A stretch of DNA of 64,000 bases, taken from contig JAHBYU010000010.1 of assembly GCA_019635775.1 (NCBI GenBank), positions 1 to 64,000 on the forward strand. Reading direction: 5' to 3'. The position numbers were made by a program, and so were the translations under genes. Below are positions 43,137 to 52,964 of this stretch, in pieces. The DNA comes from Rhizobiaceae bacterium (GTDB taxonomy: Bacteria > Pseudomonadota > Alphaproteobacteria > Rhizobiales > Rhizobiaceae). The notes beneath the pieces were generated by a model. That model did no database searches. It saw only the letters and a list, made by a program, of their open reading frames with translations, and was not told the origin of the DNA. Every line of letters begins with the position of its first letter. Positions within the stretch are counted from its first letter, which is position 1.

Positions 43137-44963
43137 TCAGGCCGCGCCGGCGAGCTTCTGCTTCTCGAAGCGCTTGCGATCATTGGGATCCAGATGAAGC
43201 TTGCGCAGGCGGATCGTCTTGGGGGTCACTTCCATCAGCTCGTCATCCTGAATCCAGGACAGAGCGCGGTCGAGGGTCATGCGGATCGGCGTCGTCAGCT
43301 TCACCGCTTCATCCTTGCCGGCGGCGCGGATGTTCGTCAGCTGCTTGCCCTTGAGCACATTGACCTCGAGGTCGTTGTCTCTGGAGTGGATGCCGATGAT
43401 CATGCCCTGATAGACCTTTTCGCCCGGCTCGATGATCATCGGGCCGCGATCTTCCAGGTTGAACATGGCGTAGGCGACAGCTTCGCCCGACGCGTTGGAG
43501 AGCAGGACGCCGTTGGTGCGACCCGCGATCGTGCCCTTGTAGGGCTGGTAGTCGTGGAACAGGCGGTTCATCACGGCGGTGCCGCGCGTGTCGGTCAGAA
43601 GCTCCGACTGGTAGCCGATCAGGCCGCGCGTCGGCGCATAGAAACGCAGGCGCTGGCGGTTGCCGCCGGACGGACGGAGCTCGACCATCTCGGCCTTGCG
43701 CTCGCTCATCTTCTGCACGACGACGCCGGAATGTTCCTCGTCGACGTCGATCACGACCTCCTCGATCGGCTCAAGCAGCGTGCCATGCTCGTCCTTGTGC
43801 ATGACCACACGCGGCCGCGAAACGGCGAGTTCGAAGCCTTCGCGGCGCATGGTCTCGATCAGGACGGCAAGCTGCAACTCGCCGCGGCCGGAGACGTAGA
43901 AGGAGTCCTTGCCTTCGGCTTCCTCGATCTTCAGCGCCACATTGCCTTCCGCTTCCTTGAGAAGGCGATCGCGGATGACGCGGCTCGTCACCTTGTCGCC
44001 TTCCGTGCCGGCCAGCGGGCTGTCATTGACGATGAAGGACATGGTGACCGTCGGCGGGTCGATCGGCTGCGCCGTCATCGCCTCGGTGACGGAGGGGTCG
44101 CAGAAGGTGTCGGCGACTGTGCCCTTGGAAAGGCCGGCAATGGCGATGATGTCGCCCGCATGCGCGTCCTCGATCGGCTGCCGCTCGATGCCGCGGAAAG
44201 CGAGGATCTTGGAGATACGGCCTGTTTCAATGGTGCGGCCATCCTGTCCAAGCACCTTCACGGCCTGGTTCGGCTTGACGGAACCCGACGCGATACGGCC
44301 GGTGATGATGCGGCCAAGGAAGGGATTGGCTTCCAGGATGGTGCCGATCATCCGGAACGGGCCTTCCTCGACGGTCGGCTCCGGCACATGCTTCAGAACG
44401 AGGTCGAGCAGCGGCGCGAGACCCTGATCCTTCGGGCCTTCCGGATTGACGTTCATCCAGCCGTCGCGGCCCGAACCGTAGAGGATCGGGAAGTCGAGCT
44501 GTTCGTCGGTGGCATCCAGATTAGCGAAAAGATCGAAAACCTCGTTGATGACCTCGACATGGCGACCATCAGGGCGGTCGATCTTGTTGATCGCCACGAT
44601 CGGCTTCAGGCCGACCTTGAGCGCCTTGCCGACGACGAACTTCGTCTGGGGCATGGGGCCTTCGGAAGCGTCGACGAGCACGATCGCCCCGTCCACCATG
44701 GACAGGATGCGCTCGACCTCGCCGCCGAAGTCGGCGTGGCCGGGGGTGTCGACGATGTTGATGCGGGTGTTCTTCCACTCGATCGACGTCGCCTTGGCGA
44801 GAATGGTGATGCCGCGTTCCTTTTCGAGGTCGTTTGAATCCATGACGCGTTCGGCGACGCGCTGGTTCTCACGAAAGGAGCCGGACTGCTTCAGGAGCTG
44901 GTCGACGAGGGTCGTCTTGCCATGGTCGACATGCGCGATAATCGCGATGTTGCGAAGTTTCAT
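43137..44963 (-). CDS. typA: Translational GTPase TypA/BipA
   Basis: Ribosome-binding GTPase of 608 residues involved in 50S assembly and stress adaptation. G1 is [15 protein letters not shown]3 is [13 protein letters not shown] and G4 is INKIDRPD, followed by domain 2, EF-G-like domains III and V, and the C-terminal domain with [14 protein letters not shown] sequence ([14 protein letters not shown]). ATG 44961-44963 ([11 protein letters not shown]) is the conserved start. The 15 codons upstream are not supported. Confidence 0.97.
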   Translation of the reverse strand: MKLRNIAIIAHVDHGKTTLVDQLLKQSGSFRENQRVAERVMDSNDLEKERGITILAKATSIEWKNTRINIVDTPGHADFGGEVERILSMVDGAIVLVDASEGPMPQTKFVVGKALKVGLKPIVAINKIDRPDGRHVEVINEVFDLFANLDATDEQLDFPILYGSGRDGWMNVNPEGPKDQGLAPLLDLVLKHVPEPTVEEGPFRMIGTILEANPFLGRIITGRIASGSVKPNQAVKVLGQDGRTIETGRISKILAFRGIERQPIEDAHAGDIIAIAGLSKGTVADTFCDPSVTEAMTAQPIDPPTVTMSFIVNDSPLAGTEGDKVTSRVIRDRLLKEAEGNVALKIEEAEGKDSFYVSGRGELQLAVLIETMRREGFELAVSRPRVVMHKDEHGTLLEPIEEVVIDVDEEHSGVVVQKMSERKAEMVELRPSGGNRQRLRFYAPTRGLIGYQSELLTDTRGTAVMNRLFHDYQPYKGTIAGRTNGVLLSNASGEAVAYAMFNLEDRGPMIIEPGEKVYQGMIIGIHSRDNDLEVNVLKGKQLTNIRAAGKDEAVKLTTPIRMTLDRALSWIQDDELMEVTPKTIRLRKLHLDPNDRKRFEKQKLAGAA

Positions 44964-45157
44964 TTTTGTGTCTCGGGAATGGGGGCAGCACACAAAGCAC
45001 GGCGCCACCGGTTTTTACTTGCCGCGCTCATACATGCTTTTTCGCAGTTGCGAAAGGGGCGAATGGTTACCGAAAATTAGGGATCTGGGTCGATAATTTA
45101 AATGCGAGTTAAATTCGACCGACGCGGAACCGTTCAGCGTCGAGAAGGTTAACGGTC

Positions 45158-45436
45158 ATGATCACTGGTCCTTCAGGCATACTTCGCAGTTCGATCGTCA
45201 CGTCTGCAGTGGCGATTCTTCTTGCCGCAGGCGCAGCTCATTCGACGGGTTCGCGGCAGATCGAAGGGCCGATCATGCCCGATACCGCAGCCGAACAGGC
45301 CTTTGCCGATGCGCCCTTCGGCGTCGACCCGACGGTGACGGGGCCAACCAGTGCAGCCTTCAAGGCGGAGCAGTCGCGTCTCGGATGCGGGAGCGCTGTC
45401 TGGCCAGACGTTCCGCTCGGCTGCTATCCCAAATAA
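45158..45436 (+). CDS. Small secreted hypothetical protein
   Basis: Protein of 92 residues with a signal peptide (hydrophobic stretch SIVTSAVAILLAAGAAHS, cleavage about residue 30). The mature part is acidic and ends GCGSAVWPDVPLGCYPK with two Cys that may form a disulfide. GAGAAGG lies nine bases before ATG 45158. Single gene, convergent with the M3 peptidase. I do not recognise the family. Export to the periplasm is likely. Confidence 0.7.
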   Translation: MITGPSGILRSSIVTSAVAILLAAGAAHSTGSRQIEGPIMPDTAAEQAFADAPFGVDPTVTGPTSAAFKAEQSRLGCGSAVWPDVPLGCYPK

Positions 45437-45464
45437 GTTTTGACCCCGTTCAAGCTCGGCCTTT

Positions 45465-47513
45465 TCAGGCCAAGCCTCTTTTCTGCATCATGGCATCGGG
45501 CGTCGGCATCTTGGCGCGAAACGCCGTGTAGAGCGCTTCCGGGTCTGCCGTGCCGCCCGCGGCATAGATGTTGTGCCTGAGCCGCGCCGCCAGTTCGGCG
45601 TCGAACGGATCGCCGGTTTCCTCGAAAGCGGAAAAGGCATCGGCGTCCAGCACTTCCGACCAAAGATAGGAATAATAGCCGGCCGAGTAGCCGTCGCCTG
45701 AGAATACATGGCTGAAATGCGGTGTGCGATGGCGCATGGCAATGGCATCCGGCATGCCCATCTTCTTGAGTGCTTCGGCCTCGAACTGCTTCGGGTCAGA
45801 CGGCGCCTCGGCCAGCGAATGGTAGGCCATGTCGATCAACGCGGATGAGGTGAACTCGACAGTGCGGAAGCCCGAATCGAAGGTGCTGGCCGCGAGCAAC
45901 TTGTCCAGAAGCGCCTGCGGCATCTGCTCGCCAGTCCTGTAGTGGCGCGCGAATTTCTCCAGCACGGCCGGTACGGTCAGCCAATGCTCATAGAGCTGCG
46001 AGGGCAGCTCGACGAAATCGCGCGAGACCGAGGTGCCAGATTGGGAAGGCCAGTAGGCTTGCGTGAGGAGACCGTGCAGCGCGTGGCCAAACTCGTGGAA
46101 CAGCGTCTTGGCCTCATCCAGGGAAAGAAGAGCCGCCTCGCCGACCGGCGGCTCGGCGAAATTCATGATGTTGTAGATGATGGGGCTGGAACCGTGGCCC
46201 AGCCGGTAGCCCGATTGCAGCGAACTCATCCACGCGCCGGATCGCTTTGAGGGTCGTGCGAAATAGTCCGCGAGGAAAACGCCGCGCCGCGAGCCGTCAG
46301 CGTCGAGAACCTCGAAGGTTCGCACCTCCGGGTGCCAGGCAACGATGCCCTTCTTCTCGGCAAACGTGATGCCGAACAGGCGGGTCGCGACATCGAAGCA
46401 GGCCGCAACAACCTTGTCGAGTTGCAGATATGGCTTCAACTCGGCCTCGTCGAAGGCATATTTCTCGGCGCGCAGCTTTTCCTGGTAGAAGCGCCAGTCC
46501 CATGCCGCGATCTTTTCGTTGCTGCCCGATTCGGCTGCGAGCCTTTGCAGTTCGGCTTCATCGGCCGCTGCCTTGTCGCGCGCCTTTTCCCAGACCGGTT
46601 CGAGAAGCTCGAAAACCGCCTTGGGCGTCTTGGCCATCGTGTCGTCAAGCTTCAACGCCGCGAAGCTCTCGTAGCCAAGCAGCTTCGCCTTTTCGGCGCG
46701 CAGAGCCAGCATCTTCCGCACCAGAGGCCCGTTGTCGTTGCTCCCGGCCGTCTCGCCGCGTCCGATGAAAGCCCTGAACGCTTTCTCTCGCAGATCACGC
46801 CGTTCGGAAAAGGTCGTGAACGGCTCATAGATCGAGCGTGAGAGCGTGACGGCATATTCGCCATTGCGGCCGCGCAACGCCGCCGCGCTCGCCATTGCGC
46901 TCTTCAGAAACTCGGGGAGGCCGGCGAGGTCCTCCTCGCCGAGGAACATCACCCACTCCTTTTCGTCGGCAAGAACGTTCTGGCTGAAGGCGGTGCCAAG
47001 CGAAGACAGTTCCTCGTTTATGGCGGCGAGCCTTACCTTGCCCGCCGGGTCGAGCTTTGCGCCCGATTTCACAAATCCCTTCCAGCTCTTCTCGACCATC
47101 CGCAGAGTTGGCGCATCAAGGGCAAGCGACGCCCGTCGCTGGTAGAGATCATCAATCCGGTCAAACAGCTTCTGGTTCATCGAGATCGCGGAATAGTGGC
47201 GCGACATCTTCGGCGCGATCTCGCGCTCCATGGCCTGGATCAGGTCGTTGGTGTTCGCGCCGGCCTTGCACCAGAAGATCGCCGATACGCGGTCGAGCGG
47301 ATCGCCGGAAAGCTCCATCGCGACAAATGTGTTTTCGACCGTGGGCCGCTCCGGATTGTTGGCGATTGCGTCGATCTCGGCCATGTGTGCTGCAAGGGCA
47401 GCCTCGAAAAACGGCCCGAAATCGGCATCGTTCAGGCGGGTGAAATCTGGGAGGCCGAGCGGGCCGTTCCAGTTGGTCATCGGATGATGTGCAAGATCAA
47501 CGGGCTTTGTCAT
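45465..47513 (-). CDS. M3-family metallopeptidase (oligopeptidase A / Dcp type)
   Basis: Zinc peptidase of 682 residues, cytoplasmic, degrading short peptides. The zinc motif LFHEFGHALHGL has H473-E474 and H477. The third ligand Glu lies downstream, and SRDFVELPSQLYEHW is the conserved block after it. ATG 47511-47513 (MTKPVDLAHH) was chosen. The frame is open for 38 more codons upstream but those residues look non-coding. Dcp versus oligopeptidase A cannot be decided by eye. Confidence 0.93.
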   Translation of the reverse strand: MTKPVDLAHHPMTNWNGPLGLPDFTRLNDADFGPFFEAALAAHMAEIDAIANNPERPTVENTFVAMELSGDPLDRVSAIFWCKAGANTNDLIQAMEREIAPKMSRHYSAISMNQKLFDRIDDLYQRRASLALDAPTLRMVEKSWKGFVKSGAKLDPAGKVRLAAINEELSSLGTAFSQNVLADEKEWVMFLGEEDLAGLPEFLKSAMASAAALRGRNGEYAVTLSRSIYEPFTTFSERRDLREKAFRAFIGRGETAGSNDNGPLVRKMLALRAEKAKLLGYESFAALKLDDTMAKTPKAVFELLEPVWEKARDKAAADEAELQRLAAESGSNEKIAAWDWRFYQEKLRAEKYAFDEAELKPYLQLDKVVAACFDVATRLFGITFAEKKGIVAWHPEVRTFEVLDADGSRRGVFLADYFARPSKRSGAWMSSLQSGYRLGHGSSPIIYNIMNFAEPPVGEAALLSLDEAKTLFHEFGHALHGLLTQAYWPSQSGTSVSRDFVELPSQLYEHWLTVPAVLEKFARHYRTGEQMPQALLDKLLAASTFDSGFRTVEFTSSALIDMAYHSLAEAPSDPKQFEAEALKKMGMPDAIAMRHRTPHFSHVFSGDGYSAGYYSYLWSEVLDADAFSAFEETGDPFDAELAARLRHNIYAAGGTADPEALYTAFRAKMPTPDAMMQKRGLA

Positions 47514-47648
47514 GGATATTCGATCTTTCCAAGGAAGTGCGCGACAAGCGGCTGGCCGCACGGCAACGGCGATGTAGTCACGGTCGAGGCCCCCCGCAAG
47601 CCGGGCAGGGCCGCAACATGCAGACACGTCAAGGGAGACACAAGTGTA

Positions 47649-48296
47649 TCAGGCAGTTGGTTCGGGCCGCTCGAAATCGCCGGTTTCGCGGTTCATCACC
47701 CAGAGTTCGCCAGTCGATATGTCGAACCATGCGCCCGAGAGCGTAAGCCGCCCCTTGTCCTCAAGGATCTTCACGCAGGGAAAGGTCCGCAGATTGGCAA
47801 TCGAATATCTGATCGAGATACGCTCCAGGGCCGTCTGGCGCTCGCCGGCGGTCATCAGCGTGGAGTTGGACACCGCTTCCGCCGACGGCGCGATCAGGCT
47901 CATCCATTTTCCGATGAAGTCACCCGGCGAAAGCGGTCGAGCCGATGTGTTGAGCGCGGCGCCGATGCCGCCGCACCGCCCGTGACCCATCACCACGATG
48001 TTCTTCACCTTCAGGCTCTGAACAGCGAACTCCAGGGCGGCGGACGTGGAATGGAATTCGCCATCCGGCGCGTAGGGCGGCACAAGATTGGCGACGTTGC
48101 GCACGACGAAAAGCTCGCCGGGCCCCGCGTCGAAAATCGCCTCGGGCGCCGCGCGGGAATCGCAGCACGCGATGACCATCGTTTCGGGCGCCTGACCCTC
48201 TCGCGCGAGTGCGCGATATCGGCCGCTTTCGGACGCATAGCGTCCGTTCATGAAGTTGCGGTAGCCGGTGAGCAGCTGATCTGGAAGATGAGACAT
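47649..48296 (-). CDS. Beta-class carbonic anhydrase
   Basis: Zinc enzyme of 215 residues interconverting CO2 and bicarbonate. The zinc ligands are C44 and D46 in CCDSR, then H105 and C108 in MGHGRCGG. The spacing and length match beta carbonic anhydrases. It follows the pyridoxal kinase gene by 62 bases on the same strand. Confidence 0.95.
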   Translation of the reverse strand: MSHLPDQLLTGYRNFMNGRYASESGRYRALAREGQAPETMVIACCDSRAAPEAIFDAGPGELFVVRNVANLVPPYAPDGEFHSTSAALEFAVQSLKVKNIVVMGHGRCGGIGAALNTSARPLSPGDFIGKWMSLIAPSAEAVSNSTLMTAGERQTALERISIRYSIANLRTFPCVKILEDKGRLTLSGAWFDISTGELWVMNRETGDFERPEPTA

Positions 48297-48358
48297 GGGA
48301 AGGACATTAACGGGAAAATTTTGCGCACTGCAATGCGTGCGGGTGCCGGATTCGGCGG

Positions 48359-49240
48359 TTACGCCACGCGTACTCCCTGATCGGTAAGCCGATGAAGGTC
48401 GACGGCGGCAGCCGGGCGCGACAGGCTGGCGGCATCTCGTTCGAGTTGCAACTCGTCCCCGCCTCGCTCAGCCGCGCGGCCAAGAACCTCGTAGACTGTT
48501 GCGGTAGTCGTGCGCAGCGCCTTTTCATCTGGACTGCCGGCCAGCAGACGCGCAAGAAAGACCGAGGACGTCAGGTCGCCCATGCCGCTGGGAGGCCCCG
48601 ATATCTGGCGGTGCTCGGCGAGCATGATCTGGTCCTCAGTTACGAGAAGGTTGCCGATGTCGGCCGGAGAGCGTCCCGGCGATGAGGTCACCAGCATACG
48701 TTTCGGAGCAAGCTTGCGCGCCGCGCCGATGATGTCCTGAAGCCCCTCGAGTGGGCGGCCTGCTATCCATTCGAGCTCGTAGCGGTTCGGCGTGGCGACA
48801 TCGGCGAGCGGCAACAGCAGGTCGCGCATCGCCGCCGCCGTGGTCTCGGGCACGTAAAGTCCGCCCTTGTCACCCATGACCGGATCGCACACGTATAGAG
48901 CCTTCGGGTTCTGCGCCTTGACGCTGCGCACGATAGCCGCAACGTCCGCCGCCTGTTCGGCATTGCCAAGATAGCCCGAGAGCACCGCGCCGACTTCACC
49001 AAGCCACGGCGAATGTGCAATGTCGTTCATGAATGCAGAAAACTGGGCGCGGTCAGGGGCGATGCGCGTGGATGGGCCGTGGCCGGTGTGCCAGGGCAGG
49101 ATCACGGTGGGAACCGCCCAGACCGGATAACCGAGCGTCTCGAGCGCGAATACGGCAGCGCGGTTTCCAACCGAGCCGCGCGCAACATGGCTTGAAATAA
49201 CGATCACCGCGTGGGGAGGTTCGATGCTGCTCGGGTTCAT
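48359..49240 (-). CDS. pdxY: Pyridoxal kinase PdxY
   Basis: Kinase of 293 residues phosphorylating pyridoxal in vitamin B6 salvage. The N-terminus AVIVISSHVARGSVGNRAAVFALETLG is the PdxY signature. VCDPVMGDKGGLYV and SGPPSGMGDLTSSVFLA hold substrate and anion-hole residues with the catalytic Asp. ATG 49238-49240 comes directly after the stop of the small membrane-protein gene, with AAGGCGA upstream. Confidence 0.94.
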   Translation of the reverse strand: MNPSSIEPPHAVIVISSHVARGSVGNRAAVFALETLGYPVWAVPTVILPWHTGHGPSTRIAPDRAQFSAFMNDIAHSPWLGEVGAVLSGYLGNAEQAADVAAIVRSVKAQNPKALYVCDPVMGDKGGLYVPETTAAAMRDLLLPLADVATPNRYELEWIAGRPLEGLQDIIGAARKLAPKRMLVTSSPGRSPADIGNLLVTEDQIMLAEHRQISGPPSGMGDLTSSVFLARLLAGSPDEKALRTTTATVYEVLGRAAERGGDELQLERDAASLSRPAAAVDLHRLTDQGVRVA

Positions 49241-49241
49241 T

Positions 49242-49499
49242 TCAGTCGCCTTGGGCAAGATAGAGTAACAGCCAGAGGATCATTCCGACCAGAAACAGCG
49301 CTCCGATCGATCGTCCGATACGTGTGCCCCAATACTCCGTCCAGTCGCTCCGGTCTACGTCTGCGGCAGCCAGGTGATCACGCGCGCGACTGGCGGCGCG
49401 GTCGATGGCGTTTCGTCCGCCAGCCTCTGCCTCCTGCGAGACACGTTCGAGGATGCGGCGCGATTCCTTGCTTTTTTCGTCGTCGCTCTCAGGCGTCAT
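49242..49499 (-). CDS. Small membrane-anchored hypothetical protein
   Basis: Protein of 85 residues. A charged helical N-terminal part with KSKESRRILERVSQEAE is followed by DWTEYWGTRIGRSIGALFLV and a single C-terminal hydrophobic segment (about residues 64-82). It is immediately upstream of pdxY (one base between stop and ATG), so translation is coupled. The function is unknown. I think it is real because of the coupling and the clear membrane anchor. Confidence 0.7.
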   Translation of the reverse strand: MTPESDDEKSKESRRILERVSQEAEAGGRNAIDRAASRARDHLAAADVDRSDWTEYWGTRIGRSIGALFLVGMILWLLLYLAQGD

Positions 49500-49594
49500 C
49501 GCCTGGTCTCGCCGGTGGGAGACCGCACCAGAGTGTTTTTCCGATCCGGTCGTGCTAGTTCTTGGGCAGGTTGGATTGCGTCCGAGGGATGATC

Positions 49595-50221
49595 ATGGTT
49601 GCCCACCGTTCTCATAACACGTCCTTGCCCCGTTTTTTTTCTGCCTTTCTCGTCCTGATGCCGTTCCTCTCGGCATGCGGCTACAACACCATTCCCACAC
49701 AGGAAGAGCAAGCAAAGGCCGCCTGGAGCGAGGTGCTGAACCAGTACCAGCGGCGTGCCGACCTGATCCCCAACCTCGTCGAGACGGTAAAGGGTTATGC
49801 GTCGCATGAACGCGAAGTGCTGGAAAGCGTGGTGGAAGCGCGCGCCAAGGCCACGCAGGTCACCGTGTCGCCAGAAACGCTCAGCGATCCCGAAGCCTTC
49901 AAAGCCTTTCAGGACAGCCAGGCGGGCCTCACCAGCGCGCTTTCGCGCCTTCTGGCCGTCGTGGAAAACTATCCGGACCTCAAGGCAAACCAGAATTTCC
50001 TCGCCTTGCAGGCGCAGCTTGAAGGAACAGAGAACCGCATCGCGGTGGCCAGACGCGACTACATAGAAGCCGTTCGCGTCTACAACACGTCGCTGCGCAC
50101 GTTCCCGTCGATGCTGTGGAACACGCTCTGGTTCGGCAACAAGCCATTCCAGAACTTCACCGTATCGGACGATGCGATGGCACCGCCGAAGGTCGATTTC
50201 GGCACGCAGCAGGGGGGGTGA
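49595..50221 (+). CDS. LemA-family lipoprotein
   Basis: Protein of 208 residues. The lipoprotein signal ends at FLSACGYNTI (lipobox Cys at about residue 28). The LemA core has LNQYQRRADLIPNLVETVKGYASHE and NYPDLKANQNFL with coiled-coil helices. ATG 49595 has GAGG seven bases upstream. Co-transcribed with two TPM-domain genes, the usual LemA/TPM partnership, whose function is poorly known but linked to envelope processes. Confidence 0.92.
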   Translation: MVAHRSHNTSLPRFFSAFLVLMPFLSACGYNTIPTQEEQAKAAWSEVLNQYQRRADLIPNLVETVKGYASHEREVLESVVEARAKATQVTVSPETLSDPEAFKAFQDSQAGLTSALSRLLAVVENYPDLKANQNFLALQAQLEGTENRIAVARRDYIEAVRVYNTSLRTFPSMLWNTLWFGNKPFQNFTVSDDAMAPPKVDFGTQQGG

Positions 50222-50243
50222 TACACAGCGCAGCGCGACCGAC

Positions 50244-51098
50244 GTGATTTCGCTCGCATCCCATCCGCGCATCGCGGCCCTGGCCCGCGGCGCCCTTGGA
50301 ACGCTTTGTCTCGTCCTGCTTCTTTTAGCCGGCATACATTCGAGCCTCGCGCAGAGCTTGCCGGCCCTGACCGGACGAGTGGTCGATGATGCCGGCCTCA
50401 TAGATCCCGGAGCTGAAGCAGCGCTGGTCCAGAAGCTGGCCGACTTCGAAAAGAAGTCGTCGGACCAGATCGTCGTCGCGACCGTGCCGAGCCTCGGTGG
50501 CGAGGCGATCGAGCCTTATGCCAACAGGCTGTTTCGCGCCTGGGGCCTCGGTCAGGCTGGCGAAGACAACGGCATATTGCTGCTCGTGGCGCGGGACGAC
50601 CGCAAGATGCGCATCGAGGTCGGATACGGGCTGGAAGGCACGCTGACCGACCTTCACTCCAAGCTGATCATCGAAAACACGATGGTGCCGGCCTTCCGTG
50701 CCGGAGACTTTTCCGCCGGCATATCGAGAGCCGTCGACGACATCATCATGGTGCTCGAGGGCAATGCAGCGGAACTGGAAGCGAGGTCCAAGCGCAACCA
50801 GGATACGAGCTGGGATCCGGATGCGGTCATCGCGGTCCTGTTCATCCTCGTCTGGGCGACGCTGTTTTTCGGCGGCTTTGCCATGGCGATCCTGCCCCGC
50901 ATCTATGGTCGCAAGATCGCGCCCGGCCGGTATGAATGGCTCGGCATGACGTTCAACTACAATTCCAGCGGCGGGCGATCCTCGGGCGGCTACTCCGGCG
51001 GAGGGTGGTCTGGCGGATCCTCCAGTGGATCGTCAGGCGGCGGGTTTTCGGGCGGAGGCGGTTCGTCGGGTGGCGGCGGCTCTTCGGGGAGTTGGTAG
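50244..51098 (+). CDS. TPM-domain (YgcG-like) membrane protein with Gly/Ser tail
   Basis: Protein of about 284 residues. A signal peptide (LGTLCLVLLLLAGIHSSLAQ) is followed by a TPM domain (about 30-180: RVVDDAGLIDPGAEAALVQKL, DNGILLLVARDDRKMRIEVG), one membrane segment near 205-235 and a C-terminal tail made almost only of Gly and Ser. The start is uncertain: GTG 50244 is proposed, but the frame is open into the lemA gene. TPM domains are reported to have phosphatase-like or structural roles in some bacteria and in photosystem II repair. Confidence 0.85.
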   Translation: MISLASHPRIAALARGALGTLCLVLLLLAGIHSSLAQSLPALTGRVVDDAGLIDPGAEAALVQKLADFEKKSSDQIVVATVPSLGGEAIEPYANRLFRAWGLGQAGEDNGILLLVARDDRKMRIEVGYGLEGTLTDLHSKLIIENTMVPAFRAGDFSAGISRAVDDIIMVLEGNAAELEARSKRNQDTSWDPDAVIAVLFILVWATLFFGGFAMAILPRIYGRKIAPGRYEWLGMTFNYNSSGGRSSGGYSGGGWSGGSSSGSSGGGFSGGGGSSGGGGSSGSW

Positions 51099-51737
51099 AT
51101 GACAGTCGTCACCATCGATGAAGCGGATCATCAGCGAATTGCCGCCGCCATCAGGACGGCCGAGGCGTCGACATCGGGCGAAATATATTGCGTGGTCGCC
51201 AGACAAAGCGACGGCTACTTCTTTTCCGCCTCGCTGCTGGTGACACTCTCCATCCTGGCCATCAGCCTCGGACTGGCTTTCCTGATCGAGGCGTGGTGGC
51301 TGACCATACGGCTTCCGGCCTTTGTCGGAGCACAGCTTCTGGCTGTCGCGGCCGCGCTGACGCTGATTTACGCGCTGCCTTCGCTGCGCGTCAGGCTTGC
51401 GCCGCGACGGTGGCAATACATGCGCGCTCATGACAATGCGCTGAAGCAGTTTCTCGGACGCAACGTTCATCTGACGAAAGAGCGGACCGGCGTGCTGATC
51501 TTCGTATCGCTGGCAGAACGCTATGCCGAGATCATCGCCGATGCCGGGATCAACGCCAAGGTGCCGCAGGATACCTGGGATTCCATCGTGGCAGGCCTGA
51601 CCGACGATGCGAGGCACGGCAGGCTGGCCGACGGGTTCGTGACGGCCATCGAAGCCGTCGGCGCGCTTTTGCACGAACATTTCCCGATCGGCGCGGACGA
51701 TCGGAACGAACTGGACGACCATCTCGTCGAGATCTGA
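51099..51737 (+). CDS. Second TPM-domain membrane protein
   Basis: Protein of 212 residues whose ATG follows the previous stop with no gap. The TPM domain starts in the N-terminal part (IRTAEASTSGEIYCVVARQS), is interrupted by two membrane segments (about 44-62 and 70-92) and resumes with LFLGRNVHLTKERTGVLIFVSLAERYAEIIADAG-like sequence. It completes a lemA-TPM-TPM operon; no signal peptide. Confidence 0.85.
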   Translation: MTVVTIDEADHQRIAAAIRTAEASTSGEIYCVVARQSDGYFFSASLLVTLSILAISLGLAFLIEAWWLTIRLPAFVGAQLLAVAAALTLIYALPSLRVRLAPRRWQYMRAHDNALKQFLGRNVHLTKERTGVLIFVSLAERYAEIIADAGINAKVPQDTWDSIVAGLTDDARHGRLADGFVTAIEAVGALLHEHFPIGADDRNELDDHLVEI

Positions 51738-51818
51738 GCCTCTGGACTGAACGTCTCGAAGCGCGCGCTCATTCGCCGCTTGCCAGCGAGTCCACGCTGC
51801 GTTTATGGTTAATAAATC

Positions 51819-52325
51819 ATGAAGACGCTTACGATCGATATCCGGAAGGCCGAGTTGCGCGACGCGGCGGCGATCGCCGACGTTCACCAGGAAGCCTGGC
51901 AGGGCGCCTACAGCGGCATCATCCCACATCGGGCGTTGACCGGTATGATCAACAGGCGCGGCCCAAACTGGTGGGCCAATGCGATCCGTCGCGCGGCAAG
52001 TGTCCTCGTCATCGAGATCGGCGGTGAACTGGCCGGATATGCCACGATCGGCAAGAATCGCGCCCGCGAGCTTTCGCAGCAGGGCGAGATCTACGAACTT
52101 TACCTACGACCCGAATATCAGGGCATAGGCCTCGGCAGCAGGCTTTTCGCCGAGGCGCGCAAGAAGCTTTCGGCTTCGGGGCTGCGCGGGCTGGTGGTCT
52201 GGGCGCTGGAGGAGAATGCCGGCGCACTTTCCTTCTACGAGGGTGCCGGGGGCCGCGACATCGCCGAGGGCGTGGAGGTCTTCGACCAGAAGGCCCTGAA
52301 GAAAGTCGCGTTCGTCTGGGATTGA
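51819..52325 (+). CDS. GNAT-family N-acetyltransferase
   Basis: Protein of 168 residues. IRKAELRDAAAIADVHQEAWQGAYSGI is the usual GNAT opening. The acetyl-CoA-binding loop is LYLRPEYQGIGLGSRLFAEA (motif A, about residues 88-108), and WALEENAGALSFYEGAGG is motif B. Substrate unknown; the family acts on small amines, tRNA, peptides or proteins. Confidence 0.9.
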   Translation: MKTLTIDIRKAELRDAAAIADVHQEAWQGAYSGIIPHRALTGMINRRGPNWWANAIRRAASVLVIEIGGELAGYATIGKNRARELSQQGEIYELYLRPEYQGIGLGSRLFAEARKKLSASGLRGLVVWALEENAGALSFYEGAGGRDIAEGVEVFDQKALKKVAFVWD

Positions 52326-52427
52326 GTCCGGCCGTCTTTCCGCTAGGTTAACCAGGCCGCGACAACCGGCGCGTTGCGATCATGCGGCCGCGCGGATATC
52401 CATGCCGCCATCACGAGAGGGACGCGC

Positions 52428-52964
52428 ATGCGCATTGAAGCGATACCAGTCGGCAACAAGCCGCCGGAAGACGTCAACGTCATCATAGAAGTGCCGATCG
52501 GTGGCGAGCCGATCAAATACGAAATGGACAAGGATGCCGGTACACTGTTCGTGGATCGTTTCCTGCACACGTCAATGCGCTATCCGGGCAATTACGGTTT
52601 TGTCCCGCATACGCTGTCGGGCGACGGCGATCCAGTGGACGTCCTTGTATGCAACACGCGTGCGCTCGTACCGGGCTGCGTGATCAATGTGCGCCCGATC
52701 GGGGTACTGGTCATGGAAGACAATGCGGGGCAGGACGAAAAGGTCATAGCCGTGCCGTCGCCCAAGCTGACGCTTCGTTACGAGCATGTCACCGAATACA
52801 CGCATCTGCCTGACATCACGCTTCAGCAGGTGCAGCACTTTTTCGAGCACTACAAGGACCTCGAGCCCGGCAAGTGGGTCAAGATCGGCGGCTGGTTTGG
52901 CGCGGATCGGGCCCGGGAAATGATCGTCGAGGCGATCGAGCGCGGGCGCAAGTCCAAGGGCTGA
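52428..52964 (+). CDS. ppa: Inorganic pyrophosphatase, family I
   Basis: Enzyme of 178 residues hydrolysing pyrophosphate to drive biosynthesis. The metal signature DGDPVDVLV contains the catalytic Asp residues. [17 protein letters not shown] and YPGNYGFVP are conserved. ATG 52428 has GAGAGGG upstream. Its stop (52962-52964) abuts the stop of the convergent gene without any spacer. Confidence 0.97.
   Translation: MRIEAIPVGNKPPEDVNVIIEVPIGGEPIKYEMDKDAGTLFVDRFLHTSMRYPGNYGFVPHTLSGDGDPVDVLVCNTRALVPGCVINVRPIGVLVMEDNAGQDEKVIAVPSPKLTLRYEHVTEYTHLPDITLQQVQHFFEHYKDLEPGKWVKIGGWFGADRAREMIVEAIERGRKSKG

Noticed and set aside
42987..44837. A 616-codon plus-strand frame
   Set aside because: Antisense to typA, with no recognisable domain and shadow-like composition.
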